The notes beneath the pieces were generated by a model. That model worked only from the letters and a program-made list of their open reading frames with translations. It was not told the origin of the DNA and ran no database searches. The position numbers were made by a program, and so were the translations under genes. Shown here piece after piece: positions 21,551-33,639 of a stretch of DNA of 64,000 nucleotides. Source of the stretch: Posidonia oceanica (Eukaryota > Streptophyta > Magnoliopsida > Alismatales > Posidoniaceae); the NCBI GenBank assembly GCA_037176725.1, contig JAZBRS010000011.1, positions 1,178,001 to 1,242,000 on the forward strand. The letters run 5' to 3'. Numbering within the stretch: the first letter of the stretch is position 1; each line of letters opens with the position of its first letter.

Positions 21551-24500
21551 ATCATGCAAGCAGGACTTCGTTCGTCGGGTACGATGTCGCATGCTTGTCC
21601 GTCAGTTTGAAGTCAGTGTGGAGAGCTTGTCCATGTTGGTCCAGTATGAGGAATATAGCATGCGGGACTTTGTCTATCTAGTACGTTGTCATGTGATTGG
21701 AGGGCATGTCCTCGTTGGTCCGGTACGAGGAATCAAGCTTGCTGGACTTCTTCCGTCCAGTAAAAGTCACGCGAAATGAGGGCTTGTCCTCGCCCATCAA
21801 GTACGAGGAATCAAGCCGGCTGGACTTCATCTGTCTGGTACGAGGTCGAGCGAGGGGCTTGTCCTCGCCCGTCCAGATTGAGGAATCAAGTTGGCGAGAC
21901 TTCGTCCGTTCGATACGAAGTCGAGCGAAATGAAAGCATGTCCTCTTCCATTAGTTACGACGAATCAAGCAAGCGAGACTTCCTCTGTCTAGTACGAAGT
22001 CACACGATAGGAGGGCTTGTCATCGTCCGTTTGGTACAAGGAATCAAGCAGGCTGGACTTCGTCAGTCCGGTACGAAGTCGCACGATAGGAGGGCATGTC
22101 CCCGTCCATCTAGTACAAGGAATCAAGCAGGCTGGTCTTCGTCTGTCTGGCACGAAGTCGCTCGAATGGAGGGCTTGACCTCGTCCGTCCGGTACGAGCA
22201 ATCAAGTACGCGAGACTTCGTTCGTCCAGTACAAAGTTGCACGAATGGAGAGCTTGTCCTCGTCCATCTGGTATGAGGAATTAAGTAGGTGGGACTTCGT
22301 TTGTCCGACACGAAGGCGTGCGAAAGAAGAACTTGTCCTCATCTGTCCGATACAAGGAATCAATCTAGCAGGAATTCGTCCGTCCGGTGAGAAGTTGCAT
22401 GAAAGGTGAGCTTGCCTTCGTCCATCCAGTTCGAGAATTCAAGCAGGTGGGACTTCATCCATTTGGCATGAAGTCGAGAAAAACGAAAGCTTGTCCTCGC
22501 CTGTCTAGTACCAAGAATCAAGTGGGAAAGACTTCGTCCGTCTGGGACGAAGAAGCACGAAACGAGGGCATGTCCTCGTCCATTCTGTAGGAGGAATCAA
22601 GTGAGCAGGACTATGTCCATTCGGTACAAAGTCGCACGAATGGAGGACTTGTCCTTGTTCGTCCAGTACAAGGATTAAAGCTAGCAGGACTTCGTATGTC
22701 TGGAATGAAGTTGTGCGAACGGAGGGCTTGTCCTCATCCATCCGGTACGAGGAATCAAGCAGGCTGGACTTCGTCTGTACGGTACGAAGTCACGCGAAAG
22801 AAGAGCTTGTCCACATCCATCCGGTACGATGAGTCAAGCAGGCGAGACTTCGTCCGTCAGGTACGAAGTAGTGTGAAAGGAGAGCTTGTCCCCGTCTGTC
22901 CGGTATGAAGTCGCACGAAAGGAAAGCATGTCCTCTTCCATCTAGTACGAGGAATCAAGCAGGCGGAACTTCGTCTGTCTAGTACAATGTCATGCAAAAC
23001 GAGGGCCTGTCCTCGTCCATCCGGTAGAGGAATCAAGCAAGCTAGAATTCGTATGTCCGGTACGAAGTCGAGCGAAAGGAGAGTATATCGTCGTCCGACT
23101 AGTACGAGGAATCAAGCAGGCAGGACTACATCTATCCGGTACGAACTCATGTTGGGAAAGCTTGTCCACGTCTGTCCGGTACGAAGTCGCGCAAGGGGAG
23201 AGTCTCCACGTTCATCCGGTATGAGGAATTAAGCAGGCTGGACTTCGCTCGTCCAGTACGTAGTCGCGCGATAGGAGGGCACGTCGTCGTCCGTCTAGTA
23301 CGAGGAATCAAGCATGCAGGACTTCGTCCATCCGGTAAGAAGTCGTACGAATGAATGGCTTGTCCTCATTCATCTGGTACGAGGAATCTTGCAGGCTGGA
23401 CTTCGTCCATTCGGAACGAAATCACATGAAAGAAGGGCTTGTCCTCATCCATCTGGTACGAGGAATCAAGCAGGTTGGACTTCGTTCGTACAGTACGAAG
23501 TCGGGCATAAGAAGGGCTTGTCCTCATCAGTCTGATACGAGAAATCAAGCAAGCTGCACTTCATCCGTCCAGTACGAAGTCACACGAAAGGAGAGCATGT
23601 CCTCGTCCGTCCGGTACATGGAAACAAGTAGGCGGGACTTCGTCTGTCCGGTACGAAATCGCGTGAAAGGTGAGCTTGTCCACTTCTGTCTGGTACGATG
23701 AATCAAGTAGGCAGGACTTCGTCCGTCAGGTACGAGGTAGCGCGAATGGAGGGCTTGTCCGTGTCCGTCCGGTATGAGAAATCAAGCAGGCAAGACTTCG
23801 TCTGTCCGGTACGATGTCGCATGAAAGGACTGCTTGTCCTCATCAATCCAGTATGAGGAATAAAGCAGGCATGACTTCGTACGTTTGGAATGAAGTCGCC
23901 TGAACAGAGGGCTTGTCCTCGTCCATACGGTACGTGGAATCAAGCTGGCGGGACTTCGTCCGTCCTGTACGAAGTTGATCGAAAGGAGGGCATGTTCTCA
24001 TCCTTTCAGAATAAGGAATCTAGCAAGCGGGACTTCGTCCGTATGGTATGAAGCTGCGCAAAAGCAGAGCATGTCCTTGTCCGTCCGGTACGAGGAATCA
24101 AGCAAGCGGGACTTCATTCGTCTGGTACGAAGTCGCGCAAAAGGAAAGCATGTCCTCTTCCGTCCAGTACGGAGAATCAGGTAGGTGGGACTTCGTCTGT
24201 CCGATACAATGTCATGTGAAACAAAGGCTTGTTCTTGTCCATCCAGTATGAGGAATGAAGCCAGCGGGACTTCGTACGTCTGGTATGAAGTCAAGCGAAA
24301 GGAGAGCATGTCCTCGTTCAGCTGGTACGAGGAATCAAGCAGGTGGGACTACATCTGTCCGGTACTAAGTCATGCAAGGAGAGCTTGTCCACGTTCGTTT
24401 GGTACGAGGAATTTAGCTGGCAGGACTTCGCCCGTCCGGTATGTAGTCGTGCGATTGGAGGGCACGTCGTCGTCCGTCCGATACGAGGAATCAAGCATGT

Positions 24501-24949
24501 TGGACTTCGTCCGTCCAGTACGAAGTCGCACGAAATGAGGGCTTGTCCTCATCCGTCTGGTACGAGGAATCAAGCAGGCTAGACTTCGTCCATACGGTTC
24601 GAGGAATCAAGCATGCAGGACTTCGTCTGTTAGGTACGAAGTCGCACAAAAGGAGGGCTTGTCCTTATTCGTCTGGTATGAGGAATTAGTAGGCTGCACT
24701 TCAACCATCTAGTACGAAGTCACACGAAAGGAGAGCTTGTCCATTCCCATCTGATACGTAGAAACAAGTAGATTGGACTTCGTCCGTCCGGTACGAAGTC
24801 GTGCGAAAGGAGAGCTTGTCCACATTTGTTTGGTACGATGAATCATGCAGGTGGGACTTCGTCCATCAGGTACGAAGTAGCGTGAAAGGGGAGCTTGTTC
24901 TCATCCGTCTGGTACAAGGAATCAAGCTGGTGGGACTTCATCTATCCAG

Positions 24950-25970
24950 TACAAAGTCGCTTGAAAGGACAGCTTCTCCTCGTCGGTCCGGTACGAAGTC
25001 GAGCGAAAGGAGAGCATGTCCTCATCTGGCAGGTACGAGGAACCAAGCAGGTAGGACTACATCCGTCCGGTACGAAGTCATGCAAGGAGAGCTTGACCTC
25101 GTCTGTCTGGTACGAGGAATCAAGCAGGCAGGACTTCGTCTATACGGTACAAAGTCGCGTGAAAGGACAGCTTCTCCTTGTCCGTCCTGTACGAAGTCGA
25201 GCGAAAGGAGAACATGTCCTCATTCGGTAGGTACGAGGAACCAAGCAGGTGGGACTACATCCATCCGGTACGAAGTCATGCAAGGAGAGCTTGTCCCCGT
25301 CTGTCCGGTACGAGGAATAAAGCAGGTGGGACTTCACCCGTCTGGTACGTAGTCGTGCGATAGGAGGGCACGTCGTCGTCCATCAGGTACAAGGAATCAA
25401 GCAAGTTGGACTTCGTCCGTCCGGTATGAAGTCACATGAAAGGTGGGTTTGTCCTCATCCATCTGGTATGAGGAATCAAGCAATATGGACTTTGTCCGTA
25501 TGGTACGAAGTCGCGTGAAAGGAGGGCTTGTCCTCATTCATCTGGTACGAGGAATCAAGCAGGTTGCACTTCAATTGTCCATTACGAAGTCACCCAAATG
25601 GAGAGCTTGTCCTTGTCCATCCGGTATGTGGAAATAAGTAGGCAGGACTTCGTCCGTCCGGTACGAAGTCGCCCAAAAGGAGAGCTTGTCCACATCCATT
25701 CGGTACGATGAATCAAGCTAGCAGGACTTCGTCTGTTTGGTACGAAGTAGCTCGAAAGGTGAGCTTGTCCTCGTCCATCTAGTATAAGGAATCAAGCAGG
25801 CAGGACTTCATCTATCTAGTACAAAGTCGCGTGAAAGGACAGCTTCTCCTTGTCGGTCCAGTACGAAGTCGAGCGAAAGGAGAGCATGTCCTCGTCCGAC
25901 TGGTACAAGGAACCATGTAGATGGGGCTACATCCGTCCGATACGAAGTCATGCAAGGAGAGCTTGTCCAC
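24950..25970 (+). repeat. Local higher-order repeats, periods ~198 and ~672 bp
   Basis: A variant block with CTTCTCCT, GGAACCA and CATGCAAGGAGAG recurs. The AACC box lies at 25,041, 25,239 and 25,911 (steps 198 and 672). The CATGCAAGGA box lies at 24,371, 25,079, 25,277 and 25,949. The steps of 198 and 672 equal about 2.5 and 8.5 units of 79 bp, that is, odd numbers of half-units. Confidence 0.72.
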
Positions 25971-28269
25971 GTCTGTTCGGTACGAGGAATAAAGTTGGTG
26001 GGACTTCGCCCGTTCGGTACATAGTTGCAGGATAAGAGGGCACGTCGTCATCTGTTCGGTACGAGGAATCAAGCGTGTAGGACTTCGTCTGCCTGGTACG
26101 AAGTCGCACGAAAGGTGGGCTTGTCCTCATCCATCTGGTACAAGGAATCAAGCAGGTTAGACTTCGTCCGTACGGTACAAAGTTGCGCGAAAGGAGGGCG
26201 TGTCCTCATTCGTCTGGTACGAGGAATCAAGTAGGCTACACTTCAACCGTCCATTACAAAGTCACACGATTGGAGAGCTTGTCCTCATTCATCTGGTACG
26301 TGGAAACAAGTAGGCGGGAATTCGTTCATCCGATACGAAGTCGCGCAAAAGGAGAGCTTGTCCACATCCATCCGGTATGATGAATCAAGCAGGCTGGATT
26401 TCGTCCATTTGGTACAAAGTAACGTGAAAGGAGAGCTTGTCCACGTCCGACCGTTACAAGGAATCAAGCAGGAGAGACTTTGTCCGTCCGGTACGAAGTC
26501 GCACGACACAAGGTATTGTCCTCGTCCAACCAGTACGAGGAATTAAGCAAGCGGGACTTCGTCCATCCGGTACGAAGTCGCATGAAAGGGGGGCTTGTCC
26601 TCGTACATCTGGTACTAGGAATCAAGCAGGCAGGACTTCGTCCGTCCAGTACGAAGTAGCTCGAAAGGAGGACTGGTCCCCGTCTGTCCAATATGAGGTA
26701 TCAAGCAGGCGAGACTATGTTCGTTTGGAATGACATCGCACGAAAGGAAAGCTTGTCGTCATCTGTCCAGTATGAGGAATTAAGCAGGCGGGACTTCATC
26801 CATCCTGTACGAAGTCGTGCGAAAGGAAAGCATGTCCTCTTCCATCCGATATGAGGATTAAGGCAGGTGAGAATTCGTCTGTCTAGTACGATGTCACATG
26901 AAAGGAGTGTGAGTCCTCGTTCATCCGGTACGAGGAATCAAGCAGCCATGACTTCCTTCATTTGGTACGAAGTTGCACAACAGGAAGGCTTGTCCTTGTC
27001 TGTCCGGTTCGAAGTCGCGTGAAAGGAGGGCTTGTCCTCGTTCATCTGCTATGAGGAATCAAGCAGGAGGGTCTTCATCCGTCTGTTACGATGTCGCGCG
27101 AATGGAGTGCAAGTCCTCATTCATATGGTACAAGGAATCAAGCTGGCATGAATTCGTCCGTCCGGTACGAAGTCGCGCGATAGGAGGGCTTGTCCTCGTC
27201 CGTCTAGTACGAGGAATCAACCTAGCTAGACTTCGTCTGTCTGGTACGAAGTCGCGCGAAAGGAGGGCTTGTCCTCGTCTGTCCTGTACGATGAATCAAG
27301 CAGGTGGGACTTCGTCCATCTGGTTCAAATTCGCACGAAAGGAGGGCTTGACCTCGTCCGTCCAGTACAAGGAATCAAGCACGCGAGACTTCGTTCGTCC
27401 AGTACGAAGTCGCGCGAACGGAGAGCTAGTCCTCGTCCGTCCAGTACATGGAAGAAAGTAGGCGGGACTTCGTTTGTCTGGTACGAAGATGCACGAAAGG
27501 AGAACATGTCCTCATCCGTCCGATATGAGGAATCTATCATACGGGAATTCTTCCGTCCGGTACGAAGTCGCGCGAAAGGAGAGCTTTTCTACGTCCGTCC
27601 GGTACGAGGAATCAAGTGGGAGGGACTTTGTTTGTCTGGTACGATGTCACGCGAAAGGTGTGCTTGTCCTTGTCCATCTGGTACAAGGCATCAAGCAAGC
27701 AGGACTTCGTCCGTCCGGTACAGAGTCGTGCGAAAGGAGGGCTCATCCTCGTTCGTCTGGTACGATGAAACAAGCAAGCGAGACTTCATTCGTACGTTAC
27801 GAAGTCGCACAAAAGGAGAGCATGTCCTCGTCCGACTAGTACGAGGTATCAAGCAGGTGGGACTACATCCGTCCGGTTCGAAGTCGCGCAAGGTGAGCTG
27901 GTCCATGATCGTCCAGTACGAGGAATCAAGCAGGCAGGACTTCATCTGTTTGGTACGTTGTCACGCGAAAGGAGGGCATGTCCTCGTCAGTTCGGTACGA
28001 GGAATAAAGCTTGCGGGACTTCGTCCGACCGGTTCAATGTCGCACGAAGGGAGAGCTTGTCCTCACTCGTATGGTATGAGGAATCAAGTCGACTGGACTT
28101 CATCCGTCCGGTACGAGGTCGTGCAAAAGGACGGTTTGTCCTTGCCCGTCCGGTATGAGGAATCAACTAGGTGGGACTTCGTCCATCCGTTACGAAGTCG
28201 TGCGAAAGGAAAGCATGTCCTCTTCCATCAGTTACGAGGAATCAAGCAGGAGGGACTTTTTTTTTGCAA

Positions 28270-28585
28270 GGAAAAGGAGGGTGACCCTCAAAGTGATATA
28301 TAAAAAGGAATAAAACCGTACTAAAGGTGGTATTGAGTGTTGGAAGCAGACTCAAAACCAGTGTGTAAGCTCATACACCACAAAGAAAATAGACCTAGCT
28401 AAGCCCAGCAATTCCAACACACAAGGTAACAAAGGCAAGGCCAAAAAGAAATTTCCATCACAGCAGCAGCTCCTCCAGTTTTAACCCAACCCAGCAACAT
28501 GTGACAAATGATCCTTCTCAAAAGAATTCCAAATTAATGCATGCATACGCCCTTTGAGCCCAACCTAGTAGTGCCAAAGATTGCC
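28270..28585 (-). other. LINE E 3' UTR
   Basis: Non-coding element sequence between the A-tail/hairpin and the end of ORF2. It is rich in GGGCTGGG-type words on the minus strand, as in other copies here. No gene seen. Confidence 0.7.
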
Positions 28586-29530
28586 TTAGACACAGTAACA
28601 TGTGGCATCTTTGTAAATAGCCTTCGGATTTTTGAATTCGTGGCCCGCCTCCAAAACACGTCTATTCTGTTCCAGCCAGATCCCTGAGGTTAGCGCAGCG
28701 AAAAGGCAAGCGTGGTTACCCCTCTCCTTTGCCGATGAGGTGTAGAGTAGATGGGATACAGCTCCGTGAAGAGTGCCACCATAAGGAAGAAGAAAGTTGA
28801 AGTGACAGTTGGCATTGTTCCAAATATGCCGTGAGAAAGGATAGCTCCAGTGGAGGTGATCGATCGTCTCTACCTCTTCTTTACAGAGGGTGCATCGGGA
28901 TTCTAGCACGAACCCACGTCGTTGGAGCAAGTCATGGGTTGGGAGACAATTATGGAGAGCTCTCTAGAGGCAGAAAACATGTCTGGGTATAACTGATTTG
29001 TTCCAGATGAAGACCATCCAGGGGATGCTTTGGCTTCGTGGTTGGATCGCTCTGCAAGTTGACAGGAGAGTGAAACCATTGGCATCAAGGATCTAGGAGA
29101 TGGAGTCCTCACCTCCAGCAATAGGCGAGGCCAAAATATCAAGCCACAACTCATGCATGTCGAGTGTCGTGGCTGGCAGGAGGTGCCAGCACCCATTGGC
29201 AATGAACACTCTCACTCGACTAGATCCGGCGCATCCCAGATCCTGACAGAGGCTATCACCCACATGCTTGTTTATAGTCGTGGAACCAAGCCATGGGTCA
29301 AGGAAGAATGATGTATTCTGACCATCTCCAATGTTGTAGCACATGAGCTTCTCGACAAGTGGTCGGACCTTGAGGATGCTATGCCACACCTAAGAAGCAT
29401 TTTGTGGGGGATGTGCACAGTAGATGGGGCTACCATGTAGGTATTTTCCCCGGATCCACTTCACCCACAGAGCGTTTTTGTTCATCTCAAGCTCCCAGAG
29501 TAGACGAAGGATGCCAACTTGGTTGCAAAT
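28586..29530 (-). pseudogene. LINE E ORF2, zf-RVT domain
   Basis: From 29,389 down: MWHSILKVRPLVEKLMCYNI, FFLDPWLGSTTINKHVGDSL, TTLDMHELWLDILASP, then LLQRRGFVLESRCTLCKEEV with the zinc-finger-like C..C...ETIDHLHWSYPFSRHIW, in which one expected Cys is Tyr (WSY for WTC), and IWLEQNRRVLEAGHEF. Frame changes occur near 28,930 and 29,100. Confidence 0.8.
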
Positions 29531-29536
29531 GGAGGC

Positions 29537-30493
29537 TCACTGGAGTCCCAGGTACTTCACCGGTACTTGGCCCTGAGTCAGATCCAGATGAGCGGCGATC
29601 CAATTCCAATGCTTCACAAGTCCACAAAAGAAAATGGCACTCTTGCTAGAGTTGATGGTGAGCTCGAAGAGTGCGGTGAACTCTTGGAGCACCAATTTCA
29701 GATGGCGAGCATTCTTTTTATCTGCTTTTAGGAAGATCATGAGATCATCGGCGAAGATCACATGGGACACCGACAGAGAGCCGCAGGTGAGAGGATCCAA
29801 ATCTTTCCTAGTTTCAGCCTTGTGCAAGAGCATTATGAGTACTTGCATTGCAATGACGAATAGATAGGGGGAGAGTGGGTCTCCCTAACACACCCCAGTG
29901 GAGGAGTGGAAAGGCTCCGTGCACTCCCCATTGATGAGTAGAGAGTGGGAAGTATTCATACACTCCCGAGTCTGCTCCACCCATTTCTCATGGAACCCAA
30001 ACTGATGGAGAGTGTTGCAGAGAAATGTCCTGTTGAGCGAGTCAAATGCTTTACGTAGATCGAGATTTAAACACATACTTGCTTGGCCCTGAGTAGTGTG
30101 GAGATTGTGGCAAAGCTCATGGGCGAGGAGAATGGAGTCGATGATTCTCCTGCCGTTGATGAATGCACTCTGGTTGTAGTCGATTAGCTTAGGAAGAAGC
30201 GGTTTGAGTCTGTTAGCTAGCAACTTGGAGATGATCCGGTAGAGTACATTACAGAGTGCAATGGGACGGTAGTCATCAAGTGTCGCTGGGATGGTTTTCT
30301 TCGGGATCAAGCAGAGAAGTGTGTGGTTCGCTTGGGCAAGGAGTTTGCCATATCTAAGGAAGTTATTCACCGCAGCTAGGAGGTCGGTGGCAATGATTGT
30401 CCAAGTTGAATGGTAAAAAGCACCGTTGAACCCATCCGCTCTAGCAGCACAGTTGGGGTTGAGGCTTGTAATGACTGTCCAGAGCTCATCCAT
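29537..30493 (-). pseudogene. LINE E ORF2, reverse transcriptase domain
   Basis: From 30,493: LNPNCAARADGFNGAFYHS, TLDDYRPIALCNVLYRI, SAFINGRRIIDSILLAHELC, motif A (LNLDLRKAFDSLN), then a stop at VC*GDP in motif B (about 29,886) and the catalytic FADDLMIF near 29,740. YLGLQ ends this frame. Apart from motif B the core is well preserved. Confidence 0.86.
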
Positions 30494-30631
30494 GGAAGCA
30501 AGTGTGTAGAGTTGCTAATTCTCACTCGTCGTGATTGCAGGTGTGAACAGATCTACTAGGATAGTCCTGATATGGTTCTGTAGATTGTATAGATGTCTGT
30601 ATCGATCAATGAAGAGCTGAACAATGTTTTG

Positions 30632-31798
30632 TTAATCAGTAACAAGTGTGTCATTGGCTTCGATATTATGTATGGTGTTGCGCGCCCTCCTTGCTCTCAT
30701 AGAAGCATGAAAAAATGCTATATTTGCATCACCTTCCATTAGCCACCGGATTCTGGATTGTTGTTTGGCTTGTGATTCCTCTTGCACGTAGAGGTTCATG
30801 AGCTGCTGGCTGTAGTTTGCTTCCGCTTGAAGGAGATCGGAGCTCATGGGATCATCCGTCAAGGCGTTCTGGATTGTCCGGAGAGATTGTTGACAGCTTC
30901 TGATCCTCAACGTGGCATTACCGAAGGTGCACCTAGCCCAAGAGCCAAGAGCCATTCTGAGTGCTGCAAGCTTCTGAGTGAAGCGATAAGTGGGGTTTCC
31001 TTGAACCTGGAACCTCCAAATCGATGCTACCAATGGTAGGAAATCAAGGTTTGAAGCCCAATGATTATAGAACTTGAAGTGAGATCTGGCGTGTCTTCTT
31101 CCAGCATCAAGAGTGTTGATAAGTGGTGCATGGTCGCTCATATGTCGAGGGCCAATATGGGTGGCACAGTGGGGAAAAGAGAGTAGACAGTTGGAGGAGA
31201 TAAGAGTGCAGTCAAGACAGCATAGTATTGGTCTAGATTGATTCATATTGCACCAAGTGTATGTCGACCCTGTTATGGGCATCTCCAAGAGAGTAGCATC
31301 ATCCACGAAGTCGTTGAACTCAGACATAGCAATAGCATTCATGGAGGATGAACCAAGCTTTTCAGAATTTCTCCAATTGCAGTTGATGTCTCCCACAATG
31401 ATCCAAGGCAGAGGAGATTGCATGTTGGCAAGGTCGTTCCAGAGCAAGCGTCTAGTGCCAATATCATTAGCACCATACATGACCGAGAAGCTAAAGTGAG
31501 TCCAGGTGACAGAGTAAGAGACAGCAAAATGCATGAATTGGCTGGATTCAGCAATTTTATCGAGCTTCACCACCTGTGGATTCCAAAGCACCAGAATCCT
31601 ACCCAATGGGTCAGATGAAAGGTTATCAGAGACTTCCATACCTTCCCACTGTCGACAAATAGTTTGTGGAAGATCGTGCTTAATCTTGTGTTCTAGAAGG
31701 CATATAATAGCATAATCCTTCTGGCAAGTAAACTCACGAATAGCTCATAGCTTCCCAGCCTTATTTAATCCCTAGACATTCCAGCGCAGTATCATCAT
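30632..31798 (-). pseudogene. LINE E ORF2, endonuclease domain and linker
   Basis: ORF2 starts at the complement of 31,798 (MMILRWNV) and hits a TAG in place of the Arg codon of WNVRGLN, then a TGA; both stops precede CLLEHK. From 31,639 a 335-codon open stretch holds LSSDPLGRILVLWN, GDINCNW, TYTWCNMNQSRPILCCLD, the catalytic MSDHAPLI, then WRFQVQGNPTYRF and RIRWLMEGDANIAFFHASM. This is the longest open endonuclease piece in the window. Confidence 0.85.
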
Positions 31799-33200
31799 GA
31801 GGAATGGGGTGGTGGTTCCGGCTCCGATTCCCTGAGCGCACTTGGTTCAAGGTCTCTACCACTAGTACCCAACAGTCGGGGGTGGACTGTTTTGCGAGTT
31901 TGCTGAGCACTGATGATCAGAGATTCCACCTCTTCATCATTAGATGAGTGGAGAACAGAGAATGTATTTGATCGTCAAGATGGCGACGAAGACATCGATG
32001 AAGCTGCTCATTTCTTAGTATGTGGAGTAGCTCTGTACTTGGCCTTGGTAGACTCTTTAGAAGCAGGGACAGGTGGCGTGCGTGCTTCAGAGGTCATCGA
32101 GGAGGTTGTCTTGCTGGCTAGTATATGCTCCAGCTATGGTGCCTTCTCTGTCACTAGGCTGGTGGATGTCTCAATACCATTGTGCCCTCTCTGTATCACT
32201 CTTGGCACTTCAGTAACAAGAGGAGGCACGAGTGTCTCCACAATCTCCTCGCCTACCAAGCTAGCGGTTGGTTGAGTCGTGTTCTGAGTAGTAACCTCCA
32301 TAGTGGCTAGTGTTGTGGCCATTGTCACACATGATCCGTGCTCATGGCCGAATGATGAGCACACGATGCATGGTTTGGGTTCCCAATCATAATCCACAGC
32401 TATGTCTTCCTGAACGCCATCCACTTCAGTATGTGTGTAGCGGGGGAAGGGACAGGAGGCCTCGATTTCAATACAGACCCAAGTGTAATCTACTCGGCTA
32501 CCTGTTGCAGTTGCTTCATCCATGTACAATGGCTTACCCAACGTACTTGCTATCCGACCCATGAGTGCTGGCGACCAAAGTTTGATTGGCAAGTTGGGAA
32601 ACTTAACCCATACCGGTATGGTGAGTAGTTTATCTTTTTCAAACTTGGAATCTATCATCCACTGTTAGAGAACTAGTGGTTTACCACACACGAACCAAGG
32701 TCCTTCTTCTAGGGCTCTTTGCTTGTCACCGTCATCGGTGAACTTGAAGAGGAGGAACCCATTTCTTCTCGACAGCACTTGCAGGTCCCCCTTGGTCCTC
32801 CAAAATTGTTTAAAGTACCACACTAGAGTAGCTACATATGGTTTGAGGCCCATGAAGTACCCTATGAGTACTCGGTCCCAGTGCACCGCTGCTTTTGCCA
32901 TCTCCTCCGGTGGACACACAGCGACCTTGACTTCATTCTTGAGTGCCGGCTCGAAGAAGCTCAGAGATTTAGGAGACCAAGCAAGCCTTGGTTTTGGAGC
33001 TGGAACATCTTTCAGCCCAGGAGGCTGGTTTTTCAACTACCGGAGCTGAAATAGGGGGTTTGTTTCCTCTAGAACACGATCGATGGGTCCTAGTACCAGG
33101 TCGGCGAGAGCGAGACCGGTGAGACCTCTGTCCACGTCCACCTCGTCCACGACTCACAGTTCCGCCACGACCACCACCCAGATTTGCGAAGTGACTGTCA
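31795..33200 (-). pseudogene. LINE E ORF1 (DUF4283 and CCHC knuckle)
   Basis: From about 33,157: MSRGRGGRGQRSHRSRSRRP, EKPASWAERC, then DUF4283-like LSFFEPALKNEVKVAVCPPE, WDRVLIGYFMGLKPYVATL, ALEEGPWFVCGKPLVL, a stop near 32,664, then FEKDKLLTIPVWVKFP, GKPLYMDEATATGSRVDYT. The CCHC knuckle is CIVCSSFGHEHGSC (within 32,330-32,385). The tail ends near VHPRLLGTSGRDLEP. The ORF1 stop TGA (31,797-31,795) overlaps the ORF2 ATG as ATGA. Confidence 0.82.
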
Positions 33201-33550
33201 TTCAGTGGAGGAGCACCATCCCATTCATTGCCGGCTTCTCAGAGAGCTTCGGGGAGGAAATCTCCCAAAGTTCGCGCCAAGGAAGATGATGGATTAGTGT
33301 TATCCATCACTAATGCAGCGCTGGCCCCCACATTCATGTGCAAATAGTGCACAGATCAACAGTGGCGAGTGCACGCTAATTCGAATCAATTTGAGTAATG
33401 GGATGTTTACGGGCTTCAAATGAGCCCGCCAAGAGGAAAAAAGGAGGGAAAATCCCACAAGGACAAACCCAACCCTAGAGAGAAGGCAGACCTTCTCACT
33501 CTAGAATCTTTCATTTTTCCTCTCGGAGAGATTAGGTTTTGAGGTAGGCT
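33201..33550 (-). other. LINE E 5' UTR
   Basis: Element leader upstream of ORF1 on the minus strand. Its first ~100 bases carry an AGAGTGAGAAGGTCTGCC-type block that aligns by eye with the leaders of G (59,140 on), D (56,930 on) and B (12,237-12,313). This supports an intact 5' end. Promoter activity is expected for this class but is not shown by sequence. Confidence 0.65.
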
Positions 33551-33639
33551 AAGCAGGCAGGACTTCATCCGTCTGGTACAAAGTTGCACGATAGGTGGGC
33601 TTGTCCTCGTCCGGTTGGTACAAGGAATCAAGCAGGCGG

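Larger units (their letters stand above)
14844..28256 (+). repeat. 79-bp satellite array, left part (about 170 units)
   Basis: Tandem array of a 79-bp unit; for example the GGAATC box at 17,227 recurs at 17,306. Each unit has two ~39.5-bp halves around the same core, TCGTCCGTCCGGTACGA. In one half the core is embedded in GACTTCGT...ACGAAGTC, in the other in TCCTCGT...ACGAGGA, so both halves are inverted repeats with a 9-base loop (CCGTCCGGT). Joining segments are GCGCGAAAGGAGAGCTTG and AATCAAGCAGGCGG. Units differ mostly by transitions at CpG. No gene is supported inside, although the plus strand is almost free of stops. Confidence 0.95.
28257..33550 (-). mobile_element. LINE E, near full-length, inserted in the satellite array
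   Basis: A 5.3-kb L1-type LINE on the minus strand inside the satellite. Poly-T at 28,257-28,265, 3' hairpin at 28,277-28,289 (GAGGG-TCA-CCCTC on the minus strand), 3' UTR to about 28,580, ORF2 from 31,798 to about 28,586, ORF1 from about 33,200 to 31,795, 5' UTR to 33,550. Satellite flanks show a degraded 14-bp duplication: 28,244-28,257 and 33,551-33,564 differ at two positions. It is a different subfamily from A/B/D. Stops in ORF1 and ORF2 make it inactive. Confidence 0.9.

Noticed and set aside
15042..28256. Dozens of overlapping open frames of 60-344 codons in the satellite, Arg/Ser-rich, with repeated phrases such as SSVRYEES and GTKSRERRACP
   Set aside because: They follow the 79-bp period in all three plus-strand frames and depend only on the absence of stop trinucleotides in the unit. 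No domain, start context or frame preference supports a gene.
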